In this document: positions 23,610-32,337 of the stretch, piece by piece
Numbering within the stretch: position 1 is the stretch's first letter
How the letters are laid out: the number at the start of each line of letters is the position of its first letter
NCBI GenBank assembly: GCA_037139095.1
Contig: JBAXHD010000015.1
Location: 1 to 54,894 of the forward strand
Source of the DNA: WLMZ01 sp037139095
GTDB lineage: Bacteria > Actinomycetota > Acidimicrobiia > Acidimicrobiales > Ilumatobacteraceae
Direction of reading: 5' to 3'
DNA: 54,894 nucleotides
The notes under the pieces: generated by a model
Seen by the model: only the letters and a program-made list of their open reading frames with translations
The model's database searches: none
What the model was told of the DNA's origin: nothing
Translations under genes and position numbers: made by a program

Positions 23610-24814
23610 ATGTGAATTGGATCGGTGTGTCGCGGCGATGCGATGCGGCCCACCAACAGAACGACGCCGAGCACAATTCCCGAGCCGACGGTGACAGTTC
23701 GCAACGAACTGTGATCTGCCAGAGGCCCCTGAATGAAGAGGCCAAGCGGATATGCCGCTCCGAGAATGAAGTTGTTCACTGCCATCGCTCGTCCGCGAAG
23801 TTCGGGTGGCGCCGACCGCTGGGTGACGGCAGAAAAACTCAACAGAGCGGCCATGTATGCCCCGCCTGTAATCGCTAACGCAACCGCCGCGAATGTGATG
23901 TTGGGCGACGCTCCGTACAGCATGAGCGCAGGGATGAGAACGCTGATTGCGACAACCATTGTTCGGCGCGCCCCGAAGCGTTGGTACATCGCGCCCATCA
24001 ACGAAGAAGTGATCACTGCGCCGATTCCTTGTGCGGTGACGAGCAGCGAGGTGCCACCTTGTTTGGTGTTGAGCACCTTGGTGGCCATCTGCGCGATGAA
24101 GCCGATGAATGGTGCGGCGATCAGCGATACAGCGATCATGATTGGCACCATCGCTCGCACCGCCTCGTTGGCCCGAGCAAAACGAAGTCCGTCACGTATC
24201 GCAGCCGTGATTGATCGCTTGGCGCTTTGGTTGCGGGGCATCCGCGCAAGTGCCACGGCGGCCGCTACGGCGAGAAAGCTTGCTGCGTTGCACCACAACG
24301 CTGCGGGCACTCCACCTGCCCAGATCGCCAAGCCCGCCGCAGATGGCCCCAAGATTCGTCCGAGGTTCCACTGCGTGCTGCTCAGCCCGATCGCTGCAAC
24401 CATGTGCTCTGTTGGGACCAAGTCGGGAAGCGCTGCTTGAAACGCGGGGAACCCGATGGCGCCCACGCAACCGCCAGCTAAAGCAAACAGCGCAAGCAAC
24501 GCGGGAGTGGCGTGGCCGCTAGCCACCAGTAGTGCTACTGACGCGGCGATCAACGCTGCAAGGCAGTTGGCCACGATCATGATGGTTTTACGCTGGAAGC
24601 GATCGGCCCACGCCCCACCTACAGGGCTCAGTAGGGCCGATGGAAGGAACCCGGCGGCCGCCACCACGCCAGACCACGCAGCTTTTGAGGTGTCGGCAAC
24701 GTAGTAGCTCAACGCTGTGGTTTCCATCCATGTGCCCACGTTCGAAACGAGGGCTCCGAGCCACACAAACAAGAAAGCTCGCGACCGAAACGGAGCGAGC
24801 GATGTGGAGGCCAT
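23597..24814 (-). CDS. MFS-family exporter (EntS/MFS_3-like)
   Basis: A 405-aa transporter with about 12 membrane helices. ATG at 24814 gives MASTSLAPFRSRAFLFVWLG, the normal N-terminus of this subgroup; the open frame upstream is not family-like. Motif A is WADRFQRKTIM between helices 2 and 3; a second half begins around SAKRSITAAIRDGLRFARAN. MFS_3 proteins include the enterobactin exporter EntS and macrolide exporters, so small-molecule efflux is likely. TACATT, 9 nt before the ATG on the minus strand, is a possible -10. Divergent from the CoA-transferase gene. Confidence 0.92.
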   Translation of the reverse strand: MASTSLAPFRSRAFLFVWLGALVSNVGTWMETTALSYYVADTSKAAWSGVVAAAGFLPSALLSPVGGAWADRFQRKTIMIVANCLAALIAASVALLVASGHATPALLALFALAGGCVGAIGFPAFQAALPDLVPTEHMVAAIGLSSTQWNLGRILGPSAAGLAIWAGGVPAALWCNAASFLAVAAAVALARMPRNQSAKRSITAAIRDGLRFARANEAVRAMVPIMIAVSLIAAPFIGFIAQMATKVLNTKQGGTSLLVTAQGIGAVITSSLMGAMYQRFGARRTMVVAISVLIPALMLYGASPNITFAAVALAITGGAYMAALLSFSAVTQRSAPPELRGRAMAVNNFILGAAYPLGLFIQGPLADHSSLRTVTVGSGIVLGVVLLVGRIASPRHTDPIHIALG

Positions 24815-24875
24815 GCGGCAGCAAATGTACACGCGGAGGACTTTTGGCTCTACCAAAGGACCGAGCCATCGGCCA

Positions 24876-24881
24876 TAGTTT
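24876..24881 (+). promoter_or_regulatory. Candidate leaderless -10 box of the CoA-transferase gene
   Basis: TAGTTT, 5 nt before the ATG at 24887; no ribosome binding site. Confidence 0.45.
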
Positions 24882-24886
24882 CGGAC

Positions 24887-26179
24887 ATGTTGATGAGCAT
24901 GGCTCAGGCCATAGAAGTGATTCACGCGGACGATTCGTTGGCGGTGCCGTTGGGGCCGGGTGTACCCGGGGGCTTCTTGCACGCGCTCGGCGAGCGCGAT
25001 GACTTCACCGACTTGCGCGTGTTCGGCGCGTTGTTGCCCGACCTCTATCAACTCTTTGTGCGCAAAGGCGTGCACTACAGCAGCGGCTTCTTTGGGCCCG
25101 CCGAACGCTTCTTACGAGACTCGGGTGCATCGATCGACTTTGTGCCCGCCGACTTCCGGCGCTTTGGTCCGGTGCTCCATCACATCGCGCCACGAGTAAT
25201 GGCTACGGCTGCCTCGATTCCCGTAGAGGGCTGGGTCAGCTTGAGCCTGCATGCGGGAGCAACCATCGACGAACTGCGCGCGGCTGGTGCCGACCCGAAC
25301 CGGGTGCTGCTTGTTGAGGTAAGCCCGCACTTTCCACGCACCTTCGGTATCGAGCCCGAGAACCCGCATCGTCTTCATGTCGACGAGATCGATGTGTTGG
25401 TCGAATCAGATCGCATGCCGTTCACTCTCGACGAAGCACCGCCCACGGCCGCCGAGATCGCGATCGCCGAGCTTGCAGCTCACTACGTGCACGATGGGTG
25501 CACGCTGCAAACGGGTATCGGCGGCATCCCGAACCAGGTTGCCAAGATGTTGGCCGAGGGCCCGTATGGAGACTTCGGCGTGCACTCCGAGATGTTCACC
25601 ACTGGCCTCATGGCGTTGCATAAGGCCGGCAAGGTCACCAATCGCAAGGGTGGTGCGTTTGATGGTTTCTCAATCACCACCTTCGCTGCAGGTCGGCCAG
25701 AGCTATACGAATGGCTCAACGGAAACCGCATCGTTCGATTCCTACCGGTGAAGTTAGTGAACTCGCCCGAACTGATCGCGCGCAATCGGCACATGGTCAC
25801 GCTCAATGGCGCGTTGGCGGTTGATCTCGCAGGACAGGTGGTGGCCGACACCATTGGCGGCAAGCAGTTCTCGGGCATCGGTGGCCACGAAGATTTTGTC
25901 AGTGGCCCGAGTCTGTCGGCCGATGGTCGCAGCCTCATCTGTTTGCCATCGATCAGCACCATCAACGGCGAACTCGCGAACCGGGTGATGCCGCAACTGC
26001 CTGCTGGCTCGGTGGTCAGCACACCGCGTCATCAGGTCGATGTCATCATCACCGAATATGGCGTGGCCGAGCTGCAGGGTCGCACCATTCGAGAGCGGGC
26101 CAACGCACTCGCTCAGATCGCGCATCCGCAGTTCCGTGATGAGCTGAAAGCAGCGGCCAAAAACTGGCCGCAGGACTGA
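24887..26179 (+). CDS. Acetyl-CoA hydrolase/4-hydroxybutyrate CoA-transferase family protein
   Basis: A 430-aa CoA-transferase of the family that includes acetyl-CoA hydrolase, succinyl-CoA:acetate and 4-hydroxybutyrate CoA-transferases. The N-terminal domain has PLGPGVPGGFLHAL; the C-terminal domain has LQTGIGGIPNQVA and GVHSEMFTTG, where Glu235 is the expected catalytic residue forming the acyl-glutamate/CoA-thioester intermediate, then FSGIGGHEDFVSG. Three ATGs (24887, 24893, 24899) could start it; I chose the first because a TAGTTT -10 box lies 5 nt upstream. The acyl group handled cannot be decided. Confidence 0.92.
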   Translation: MLMSMAQAIEVIHADDSLAVPLGPGVPGGFLHALGERDDFTDLRVFGALLPDLYQLFVRKGVHYSSGFFGPAERFLRDSGASIDFVPADFRRFGPVLHHIAPRVMATAASIPVEGWVSLSLHAGATIDELRAAGADPNRVLLVEVSPHFPRTFGIEPENPHRLHVDEIDVLVESDRMPFTLDEAPPTAAEIAIAELAAHYVHDGCTLQTGIGGIPNQVAKMLAEGPYGDFGVHSEMFTTGLMALHKAGKVTNRKGGAFDGFSITTFAAGRPELYEWLNGNRIVRFLPVKLVNSPELIARNRHMVTLNGALAVDLAGQVVADTIGGKQFSGIGGHEDFVSGPSLSADGRSLICLPSISTINGELANRVMPQLPAGSVVSTPRHQVDVIITEYGVAELQGRTIRERANALAQIAHPQFRDELKAAAKNWPQD

Positions 26180-26190
26180 GCCCCGCAGGA

Positions 26191-27384
26191 TCAGTATTGG
26201 GTTTGGCAGTGGGGCAGCAGGCTCGTCGGAAAGAACAAGTCGGCGCGTCGAAGAACATCGTGGTTGCGCGCCGTCATTCGTCGTCCAGCAACAAGAGCGC
26301 TTGGCAGTACCCCGCCGTAGAGCAACGCGCTGAACCATGCGTGCGACGTGACGAGGTCGGGCCGCGTGCGTACCGAACGACACGATGCTTCATCGGGGCT
26401 GCCATCAATGGCCCAGCGCTTGCCATCGACCTCAATGACAAGTCGGTCGGTGGTGCGATAGGTGCGAGCGCCAAAGCAGATGCTGGCGTCGCGTACGTTG
26501 AGCCAGATGTTGTCTTTGGTGCTCGTGGTGCGAACGTCTCGTTGGTTGGTGAGCAGAAACCCAATCGGATCGTCGGCGGCAACGATGCGTGACCGCACCT
26601 CGCCCACAAGGTCGATATTGAGCACGGTGTGCCACAGCGCAGCGTGGGCTTCGGGGGTCACGGCCACCATCTGAATGAGGTGCAGCACGTGCGCTGGCTG
26701 ACCGTCGTTCCATTGTGGTTCGATGCGATAGGCCGCGTATCCATCGTTGTGACGCAGATAAAACGCGCCGCTCAGCGATCCCTCTGGGCGGCTTCGAGCG
26801 GCAAGCAACTGGTCATGCTCGAGTAGCGACCTCGTCACCTCGCCAGCGCGGCACCGGCGAAATCGCTCCCAGATCTCGCTGATGGTGTCGACCACATTGT
26901 CGCCCGACATATACCGAACCTGACCGGCCTCGGGAACGTATTCGGCTCTGAATGTGGCGCGTTTGGTGTCGATGCTGATGGTGCGTGACTGTGAGGCCAC
27001 GCCGTAGCCCAGGTGTTCGTAGATACCACCCTCAGAGGCGTAGAGCGACGCAAGTGGTTCGCCGCGTTCGTCGATGTCGTCGTGCACCGCGGTGAGCACC
27101 CGGCGCATCAATCCCTGGCGACGATGAGTGCTGAGCGTGGAAACCCACGTGACCCCGCCCATCGGAATGCACACGCCGCCCGGCACGGTGGCATCAAGTG
27201 CATACGAGCCTGCCACCGAAACAATTTGTGCATCATCTACGGCAACGCGGAATCGGCTGAGATCGTGAAGCGGACGCAGCTCAGCGATCTCAGCGGGCGT
27301 GTAGTCGAACCCGAATGTTTGGCTATCGGTACGACAAATTCGCTCCCAGTCGTCGTCGACGGGCGTGATGATTTCGATGGCCAT
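26191..27384 (-). CDS. Eis-like GNAT-family N-acetyltransferase
   Basis: A 397-aa protein with the architecture of mycobacterial Eis (enhanced intracellular survival): an N-terminal GNAT domain with the acetyl-CoA loop THRRQGLMRR (residues 86-95), the ASEGGIYEHLGYG block whose Tyr122 corresponds to the general-acid Tyr of Eis, a second degenerate GNAT domain and a C-terminal SCP2-like domain. The chain ends in an aromatic residue (Tyr397), as Eis ends in a Phe whose carboxylate takes part in catalysis. Eis acetylates amines of aminoglycosides and of peptides at several positions. The natural substrate here is unknown. Confidence 0.9.
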   Translation of the reverse strand: MAIEIITPVDDDWERICRTDSQTFGFDYTPAEIAELRPLHDLSRFRVAVDDAQIVSVAGSYALDATVPGGVCIPMGGVTWVSTLSTHRRQGLMRRVLTAVHDDIDERGEPLASLYASEGGIYEHLGYGVASQSRTISIDTKRATFRAEYVPEAGQVRYMSGDNVVDTISEIWERFRRCRAGEVTRSLLEHDQLLAARSRPEGSLSGAFYLRHNDGYAAYRIEPQWNDGQPAHVLHLIQMVAVTPEAHAALWHTVLNIDLVGEVRSRIVAADDPIGFLLTNQRDVRTTSTKDNIWLNVRDASICFGARTYRTTDRLVIEVDGKRWAIDGSPDEASCRSVRTRPDLVTSHAWFSALLYGGVLPSALVAGRRMTARNHDVLRRADLFFPTSLLPHCQTQY

Positions 27385-27421
27385 GAGGCAGAGTTTGTCA
27401 TGGTGGTCCGTCTCGCGGGGG

Positions 27422-27427
27422 TAGTTT
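27422..27427 (+). promoter_or_regulatory. Candidate leaderless -10 box of the M20 amidase gene
   Basis: TAGTTT, 7 nt before the ATG at 27435; no ribosome binding site in the 7-nt gap. Confidence 0.5.
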
Positions 27428-27434
27428 CGAACCT

Positions 27435-28703
27435 ATGACAACTTCCGATTCACAACACGGCGCTGTTACTGCCTACGACCCCGGCCGTGTTGTCGCCGAT
27501 CTACGCGAGCTCGCCGCTCGCACCGGTGGCGCCGAAGGCAGCCGCCGACTGTGTTGGACACCCGAATGGCTTGCTGCGCGCGCCTTGCTGCGCGAGTCGC
27601 TCGCCACGCTGCCTGTTGATATCGACATCGATGAAGCCGGCAATCTGTGGGCCTATCTGCGTGGCGCGAGCGACGACACCATCGTGGTTGGCTCGCACCT
27701 CGACAGCGTCCCCAAGGGCGGCTGGCTCGATGGAGCGCTTGGTGTGATGGCGGGCCTCGAACTGTTGCGCTCGCTTGCCGCGGCCGGCACGCCTCCGGTC
27801 ACCATCGCGCTGGTCGACTGGGCCGATGAAGAGGGCGCCCGATTCGGCCGCAGCCTCTTTGGTTCGGCCGCAGTTGTTGGGTCACTCGATGTTGTCGCTG
27901 CCGCAACGCTTGTCGACAAAGAGGGCCACCAACTCGAACAGGTCATCGGCGAGCACGGCATCACGCTCGCCACTATCGACGGCGCTCGCACTCGTTTGAG
28001 CAACGTGAAGGCGTACCTCGAGGTACACATCGAACAGGGTCCGATTCTTGAGTCGATGGGCTTGGGCATCTGCACGGTCACGGGCACGAAGGGCATCGAA
28101 CGCGAGCGGGTTATCTTCCGTGGTCAGGCTGCGCACTCGGGCACCATGCCGATGGCCATGCGCCACGACACCTTCTTGTCAGCGTCTCGCTTTGCGCTCG
28201 CACTTGCTGAGATTGGTCGCCGTCACGATGGCGTCACCACCATCGGCCATGCGCAGTGCTGGCCGGGTGTGGTCACTGCTGTGCCTGGCGAAACCCGCGT
28301 CACGATGGATATGCGCCACATCAGTCCCGACAGCCTTGCGGCAATGTTCAGCGAGATGAAGCAGGCTGCAGCCGATGCAGCGGCTGCCGAAGGATGCACG
28401 GTCGATTTCGAGCACATCTTCCGTATCCCGCCGATGCCATTCCATCCGTTGCTGCTCGATGCCGCTCGCGTCAGCGTTCAAGAAGTTGAGGGTCACGATG
28501 TCGAACTACCAAGCGGTGCATTGCACGACGCCAGCGAGATGGCCAGAGAGGTACCCACGGTGATGATCTTCTCGTCGTCTATTGCTGGGTTAAGTCACAC
28601 CAAAGAAGAAGACACTCCCGACGAGCATCTGCACATGGCTGTCGACGCATTTCACCGCACTGTGGTGCGAGCCATCGATCTTGTTGCGTCGGGGCAGCTA
28701 TGA
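27435..28703 (+). CDS. M20-family amidase (N-carbamoyl-L-amino acid hydrolase/allantoate amidohydrolase type)
   Basis: A 422-aa dimetal hydrolase. Metal ligands are visible: His88 (GSHLDSVP), Asp99 (GGWLDGALG), Glu132/133 (DWADEEGARFG), His198 (LEVHIEQGP) and His388 (GLSHTKEED). The EVHIEQGP block is the mark of carbamoylases, allantoate amidohydrolases and ureidoglycolate hydrolases as opposed to peptidases of the clan. It removes a carbamoyl or amide group from a small substrate, releasing ammonia. The stop overlaps the start of the VOC gene (ATGA). The hydantoinase A gene 8 kb away could supply carbamoyl amino acids, but this is speculation. Confidence 0.93.
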   Translation: MTTSDSQHGAVTAYDPGRVVADLRELAARTGGAEGSRRLCWTPEWLAARALLRESLATLPVDIDIDEAGNLWAYLRGASDDTIVVGSHLDSVPKGGWLDGALGVMAGLELLRSLAAAGTPPVTIALVDWADEEGARFGRSLFGSAAVVGSLDVVAAATLVDKEGHQLEQVIGEHGITLATIDGARTRLSNVKAYLEVHIEQGPILESMGLGICTVTGTKGIERERVIFRGQAAHSGTMPMAMRHDTFLSASRFALALAEIGRRHDGVTTIGHAQCWPGVVTAVPGETRVTMDMRHISPDSLAAMFSEMKQAAADAAAAEGCTVDFEHIFRIPPMPFHPLLLDAARVSVQEVEGHDVELPSGALHDASEMAREVPTVMIFSSSIAGLSHTKEEDTPDEHLHMAVDAFHRTVVRAIDLVASGQL

Positions 28704-29053
28704 AGCCGGTCGGAGTTCAGCATGTGTCCATCGGTGTGCACGACCTCGCCGCCTCCATCAAGTTCTACAACTTGTTGGGCATGACCGTTGTGCCAACTCG
28801 GCCCACGTTTAGCGTCGATGGTGCGTGGATGCAGGCGGGTGCGCAACAGGTGCATCTCATCGTCAGCGACAAACCCACTCCAGGTCTCGAGAACCACTTC
28901 GCAGTAATCGTCGACAACCTGCAGGCGTGCCTTGACGAGCTTTCCGAACAAGGTGTCGATGCATTCCGACTGAAGCATGTTCAAGGCGCGGGCAACCAGG
29001 CCTTCATCAACGATCCGAGTGGCAATGTGATCGAGCTCAACGAGCCCGATTGA
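28700..29053 (+). CDS. VOC/glyoxalase-family protein
   Basis: A 117-aa single-module vicinal-oxygen-chelate protein, with ATG at 28700 overlapping the amidase stop. It starts with KPVGVQHVSIGVHDLAASIK and ends with the FINDPSGNVIELNEPD block typical of glyoxalase-fold C-termini; His and Glu in these blocks are likely metal ligands. Half-size members function as dimers. Its translational coupling suggests it acts on the amidase product or related intermediates, such as isomerising or cleaving an alpha-hydroxy/keto acid. Confidence 0.88.
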   Translation: MKPVGVQHVSIGVHDLAASIKFYNLLGMTVVPTRPTFSVDGAWMQAGAQQVHLIVSDKPTPGLENHFAVIVDNLQACLDELSEQGVDAFRLKHVQGAGNQAFINDPSGNVIELNEPD

Positions 29054-29082
29054 TCAGCGCGATGTTCGGCGGCGTATAGCGA

Positions 29083-30576
29083 TTACGAAGTGCGCTTTGC
29101 CTGTAGCAACGCAGTGACCAACTTGCCGTCGGCCTTGCCCTGCGAGGCTTTCATTGCTGCGCCAACCAAGGCACCCATGGCCTTGTCCTCGCCGCTGCAG
29201 TATTTCGACCAGACCGCGGCGTTGTCGGCGATGACCTGATCGACCATTGCCTCCAGGGCGCTGGTGTCCATTGCCTCGAAGCCCTTGGCCCCGGCGATGG
29301 CCGCAGCGTCGCCGCCGCCGTTGGCAACGATCTCGGCAAGCACGGTCTTGGCCTGAGTAGCCGTGAGCTGACCACCGATCTCCAGGCGGGTGAGCCCGGC
29401 GAGATCTGCTGCAGGAACCGTTGGTGTTGGGCCTTCGTCGGCAAATCCCTCTTTCACGTGGATGAGGGCACGCGAGACATCGCCACCGGCAGCGGCGACC
29501 TCGAGCACGTAGTCGTCTTGACCACGTTCGACCACCACCATCACGGCTTCTGCATCGGCGGCCACGCCAGTGCTTGCCGCAAGGCGAGCGCGACGCGCAC
29601 CGGGCAGCATTGGCATGGCATCGCGTACGGCCTGAATCCACTCGGGTGATGGGTCGAGCGGAACCAGATCGGGCTCAAGGAAGTAGCGGTAATCGTCGGC
29701 GTCTTCCTTGCTGCGCAAGGTGTGCGTGCGGCCGTCGTTTTCGTTCCAGTGACGGGTCTCTTGGCGAACGGTTTCGCCGGCCTCGTTCATGTCGATCTGA
29801 CGGCGCATTTCGTAGTCGATGGCTCGGCCGAGCGAACGGATGCTGTTCACGTTCTTGATCTCGCAGCGCGTGCCATAGGGCATTCCGGGCTTGTGCACGC
29901 TCACGTTGGCGTCGCAGCGCATGCTGCCCTCTTCCATCTTCGCGTCGCTCGCGCCGATGGCCACCAAAATCGAACGTAACTCGGTCACGTATTGGCGGGC
30001 TTCTTCAGAGGTGCGGATATCGGGACGGCTGACGATTTCGACCAGGGGCACACCCGCTCGGTTGAAGTCGATGAGCGAGTAGTCGCTGCCATGGATGCGA
30101 CCACCGGTTCCGCCGAGGTGGGTGCTCTTGCCGGTGTCTTCTTCGAGGTGGGCGCGCTCGATGCCGATCTTCTTGCCGCCAGGCAGCGCCAAGAAACCAT
30201 CGATGTTGATCGGCTGGTCGTATTGGCTGATCTGATACGCCTTGGGCATGTCGGGGTAGAAGTAGTTCTTGCGGTGAAACGTGCTGGGCTGGATGGTGCA
30301 GTTGAGTGCGAGACCAATTCGCATTGCGAGCTCTACGGCGTGACGGTTGAGCACTGGCAACGCGCCGGGCAGACCAAGCGTGACCGGATCAATGTTGGTG
30401 TTTGGTTCGTCGCCAAAGCGGTTCGCGCTGGCGCTGAACAACTTGGTGGCGGTGGCCAGTTCTACGTGAACCTCGAGGCCCACGATGAGCTCCCAGCCAT
30501 CGACCAAGATCTCATCGCCGGTGGCTGCGCCAGCTTTGTAGACCATGCTGCCTGTGGTGCCTTGCGACTCACTCAC
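29083..30576 (-). CDS. gatB: Asp-tRNA(Asn)/Glu-tRNA(Gln) amidotransferase subunit B
   Basis: A 497-aa GatB, of normal length. GTG at 30576 overlaps the gatA stop (GTGA). The N-terminal cradle domain has VGLEVHVELATATKLF, SYDQP-type ISQYDQPIN and the RFNRAGVPLVEIVS-type block; the C-terminal part carries the helical and YqeY tRNA-binding domains ending VTALLQAKRTS. GatB activates misacylated Glu-tRNA(Gln) or Asp-tRNA(Asn) as the phosphoester and accepts ammonia from GatA. Third gene of gatCAB. Confidence 0.97.
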   Translation of the reverse strand: MSESQGTTGSMVYKAGAATGDEILVDGWELIVGLEVHVELATATKLFSASANRFGDEPNTNIDPVTLGLPGALPVLNRHAVELAMRIGLALNCTIQPSTFHRKNYFYPDMPKAYQISQYDQPINIDGFLALPGGKKIGIERAHLEEDTGKSTHLGGTGGRIHGSDYSLIDFNRAGVPLVEIVSRPDIRTSEEARQYVTELRSILVAIGASDAKMEEGSMRCDANVSVHKPGMPYGTRCEIKNVNSIRSLGRAIDYEMRRQIDMNEAGETVRQETRHWNENDGRTHTLRSKEDADDYRYFLEPDLVPLDPSPEWIQAVRDAMPMLPGARRARLAASTGVAADAEAVMVVVERGQDDYVLEVAAAGGDVSRALIHVKEGFADEGPTPTVPAADLAGLTRLEIGGQLTATQAKTVLAEIVANGGGDAAAIAGAKGFEAMDTSALEAMVDQVIADNAAVWSKYCSGEDKAMGALVGAAMKASQGKADGKLVTALLQAKRTS

Positions 30577-32018
30577 TTCGAAACTCCCATTGCTCGCTCG
30601 AGTGCTGCTGCGGCACGGAACATCTGTGGTTCGCCCAAGGTGCCAGCCAGGATCTGAACGCCAACGGGCAGGCCCTCGGCGCCGGTGCCGAACGGCACGC
30701 TCATCGCCGGGTGTCCGGCGAGGTTGGTGGGGATTGTGTACACGTCGCAGAGGTACATCGCGAACGGGTTGTCGCTCTTGGCGCCGAACGGGAACGCCAC
30801 GGTTGGCGATGTGGGCGTGAGCAACACATCGGCGTGTTGGTAGGCGCGGTCGAAGTCGTCGGCGATGAGCCGGCGCACTTTGAGCGCCTTGCCGTAGTAC
30901 GCGTCGTAATAGCCAGCGCTGAGCGCATAGGTGCCGAGCATGATTCGGCGTTGCACTTCTTCGCCGAACCCGGCGACGCGAGTGGCTCCGTACATCGCGT
31001 TGGTGTCGGCTGCGTCGACGCGCAGGCCGTAACGAACGCCGTCGTATCGGGCCAGGTTGCTGCTGGCCTCGGCTGGGGCGATGAGGTAATAGGCGGTGAG
31101 GCCGTAGCTAAACGCTGGCACCTGCACGTCGACGATGGTTGCGCCAGCGGCACGAAGCGCGTCGAAGGCTGCCTCGAGGCGCTCGGCCACATCGGGGTCG
31201 GCGCCTTCGGGAAGGTCGGTGATGCGGCCCACGCGCAAGCCCGTGACGTCTTGCTTGATGGCGTCGCGGAGCGACGGCTGCGGTGCGGGAATCGAGGTTG
31301 AGTCGAGGATGTCATGGCCACCGATCACATCGAGCAGCAGCGCTGAGTCTTCGACCGTGTTCGTGAACGGACCGATCTGATCGAGAGAACTTGCAAATGC
31401 AACAAGTCCGTAGCGGCTTACATAGCCATACGTTGGCTTGACGCCAACGACACCGCAGAGAGCGGCTGGCTGGCGAATAGAGCCGCCGGTGTCGCTACCC
31501 AAGCTCACGCTGGCGAAGCCCGCTGCAACTGCCGCTGCGCTTCCGCCACTTGAGCCGCCGGGAACACGGCTGAGATCGTGCGGGTTGCGGGTTGGACCAA
31601 AAGCGCTGTTCTCTGTGCTCGAGCCCATCGCGAACTCGTCGAGGTTTGTCTTACCGACGGCCACGGCGCCTGCGGCCGCCAAGCGGGTGACTGCGGTTGC
31701 ATCGTACGGAGGCTTCCAGCCCTGCAACATCTTGGACGAGCAGGTGGTGGGGATGCCGTGGGTGCACATGTTGTCTTTGAGAGCAACGGGCACACCAGCG
31801 AGTGGGCCGGGGTCGTTGCCAGCGGCAACTGCTGCGTCGATGGCGGCAGCGGCAGCACGGGCCTGATCGGTCATCACAAGGTTGAACGCGTGCACATCGG
31901 TCTCACGCGCATCGATGCGGGCAAGGTGCTCTTCGAGCACGTCGGCGGCTTTGAGCGTGCCAGCGCGCACCCCGGCGGCGATCTGAATTGCAGTGCGTGG
32001 TGTCATTGAGTCGCTCAC
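30573..32018 (-). CDS. gatA: Asp-tRNA(Asn)/Glu-tRNA(Gln) amidotransferase subunit A
   Basis: A 481-aa amidase-signature protein. The Ser-cisSer-Lys triad is present: Lys81 (VALKDN), Ser156 (PGGSSGGS) and nucleophile Ser180 (DTGGSIRQPA). It releases ammonia from glutamine and channels it to GatB. GTG at 32018 overlaps the gatC stop by 4 bp (GTGA); an internal ATG five codons later is an alternative. Order gatC-gatA-gatB, all overlapping, implies translational coupling. Confidence 0.97.
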   Translation of the reverse strand: MSDSMTPRTAIQIAAGVRAGTLKAADVLEEHLARIDARETDVHAFNLVMTDQARAAAAAIDAAVAAGNDPGPLAGVPVALKDNMCTHGIPTTCSSKMLQGWKPPYDATAVTRLAAAGAVAVGKTNLDEFAMGSSTENSAFGPTRNPHDLSRVPGGSSGGSAAAVAAGFASVSLGSDTGGSIRQPAALCGVVGVKPTYGYVSRYGLVAFASSLDQIGPFTNTVEDSALLLDVIGGHDILDSTSIPAPQPSLRDAIKQDVTGLRVGRITDLPEGADPDVAERLEAAFDALRAAGATIVDVQVPAFSYGLTAYYLIAPAEASSNLARYDGVRYGLRVDAADTNAMYGATRVAGFGEEVQRRIMLGTYALSAGYYDAYYGKALKVRRLIADDFDRAYQHADVLLTPTSPTVAFPFGAKSDNPFAMYLCDVYTIPTNLAGHPAMSVPFGTGAEGLPVGVQILAGTLGEPQMFRAAAALERAMGVSK

Positions 32019-32323
32019 GAGTCGAGTCCGAGAATTGGTGGGACGCGGAAGCGGCCATCTTCTGCCTCGGGGGCCGCTGCCAAGACTTCTTCTCGGTCGA
32101 GACCGACGAGGATGATGTCCTCGCGAAACACGTTGGTCAGTGGGTACGGCTGGTTCATCGGTTGCACACCGTCGAGATCGAGCGCGTCGATATCGGCAAA
32201 GTGTTCGAGCATGCCTGCGAGTTGTGCAGTTGTTCGTTCGATGGCTTCGGGGTCGAGGTCGAGGCGGGCCAATTTGGCCACCTTGACGACGTCGGCGGTA
32301 GTAATCCGTTGTGACACGCCCAT
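32015..32323 (-). CDS. gatC: Asp-tRNA(Asn)/Glu-tRNA(Gln) amidotransferase subunit C
   Basis: A 102-aa GatC, normal size, wrapping the GatA-GatB interface. ATG at 32323 gives MGVSQRITTADVVKVAKLARLDL, typical of the family, and the protein ends FRVPPILGLDS. It starts 14 bp after the stop of the alpha-galactosidase gene. A minus-strand TACGTT (32346-32351), inside the end of that gene, with GAGACA 16 bp before it, could be an independent promoter, which would make sense for a housekeeping gene behind a sugar gene. Confidence 0.95.
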   Translation of the reverse strand: MGVSQRITTADVVKVAKLARLDLDPEAIERTTAQLAGMLEHFADIDALDLDGVQPMNQPYPLTNVFREDIILVGLDREEVLAAAPEAEDGRFRVPPILGLDS

Positions 32324-32337
32324 GATCTTACGGGCGG

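Noticed and set aside
17288..28703. A hydantoin-degrading cluster formed by the HyuA-type gene and the M20 amidase
   Set aside because: They are about 8 kb apart with unrelated genes on both strands between them, and no hydantoinase or racemase is present.
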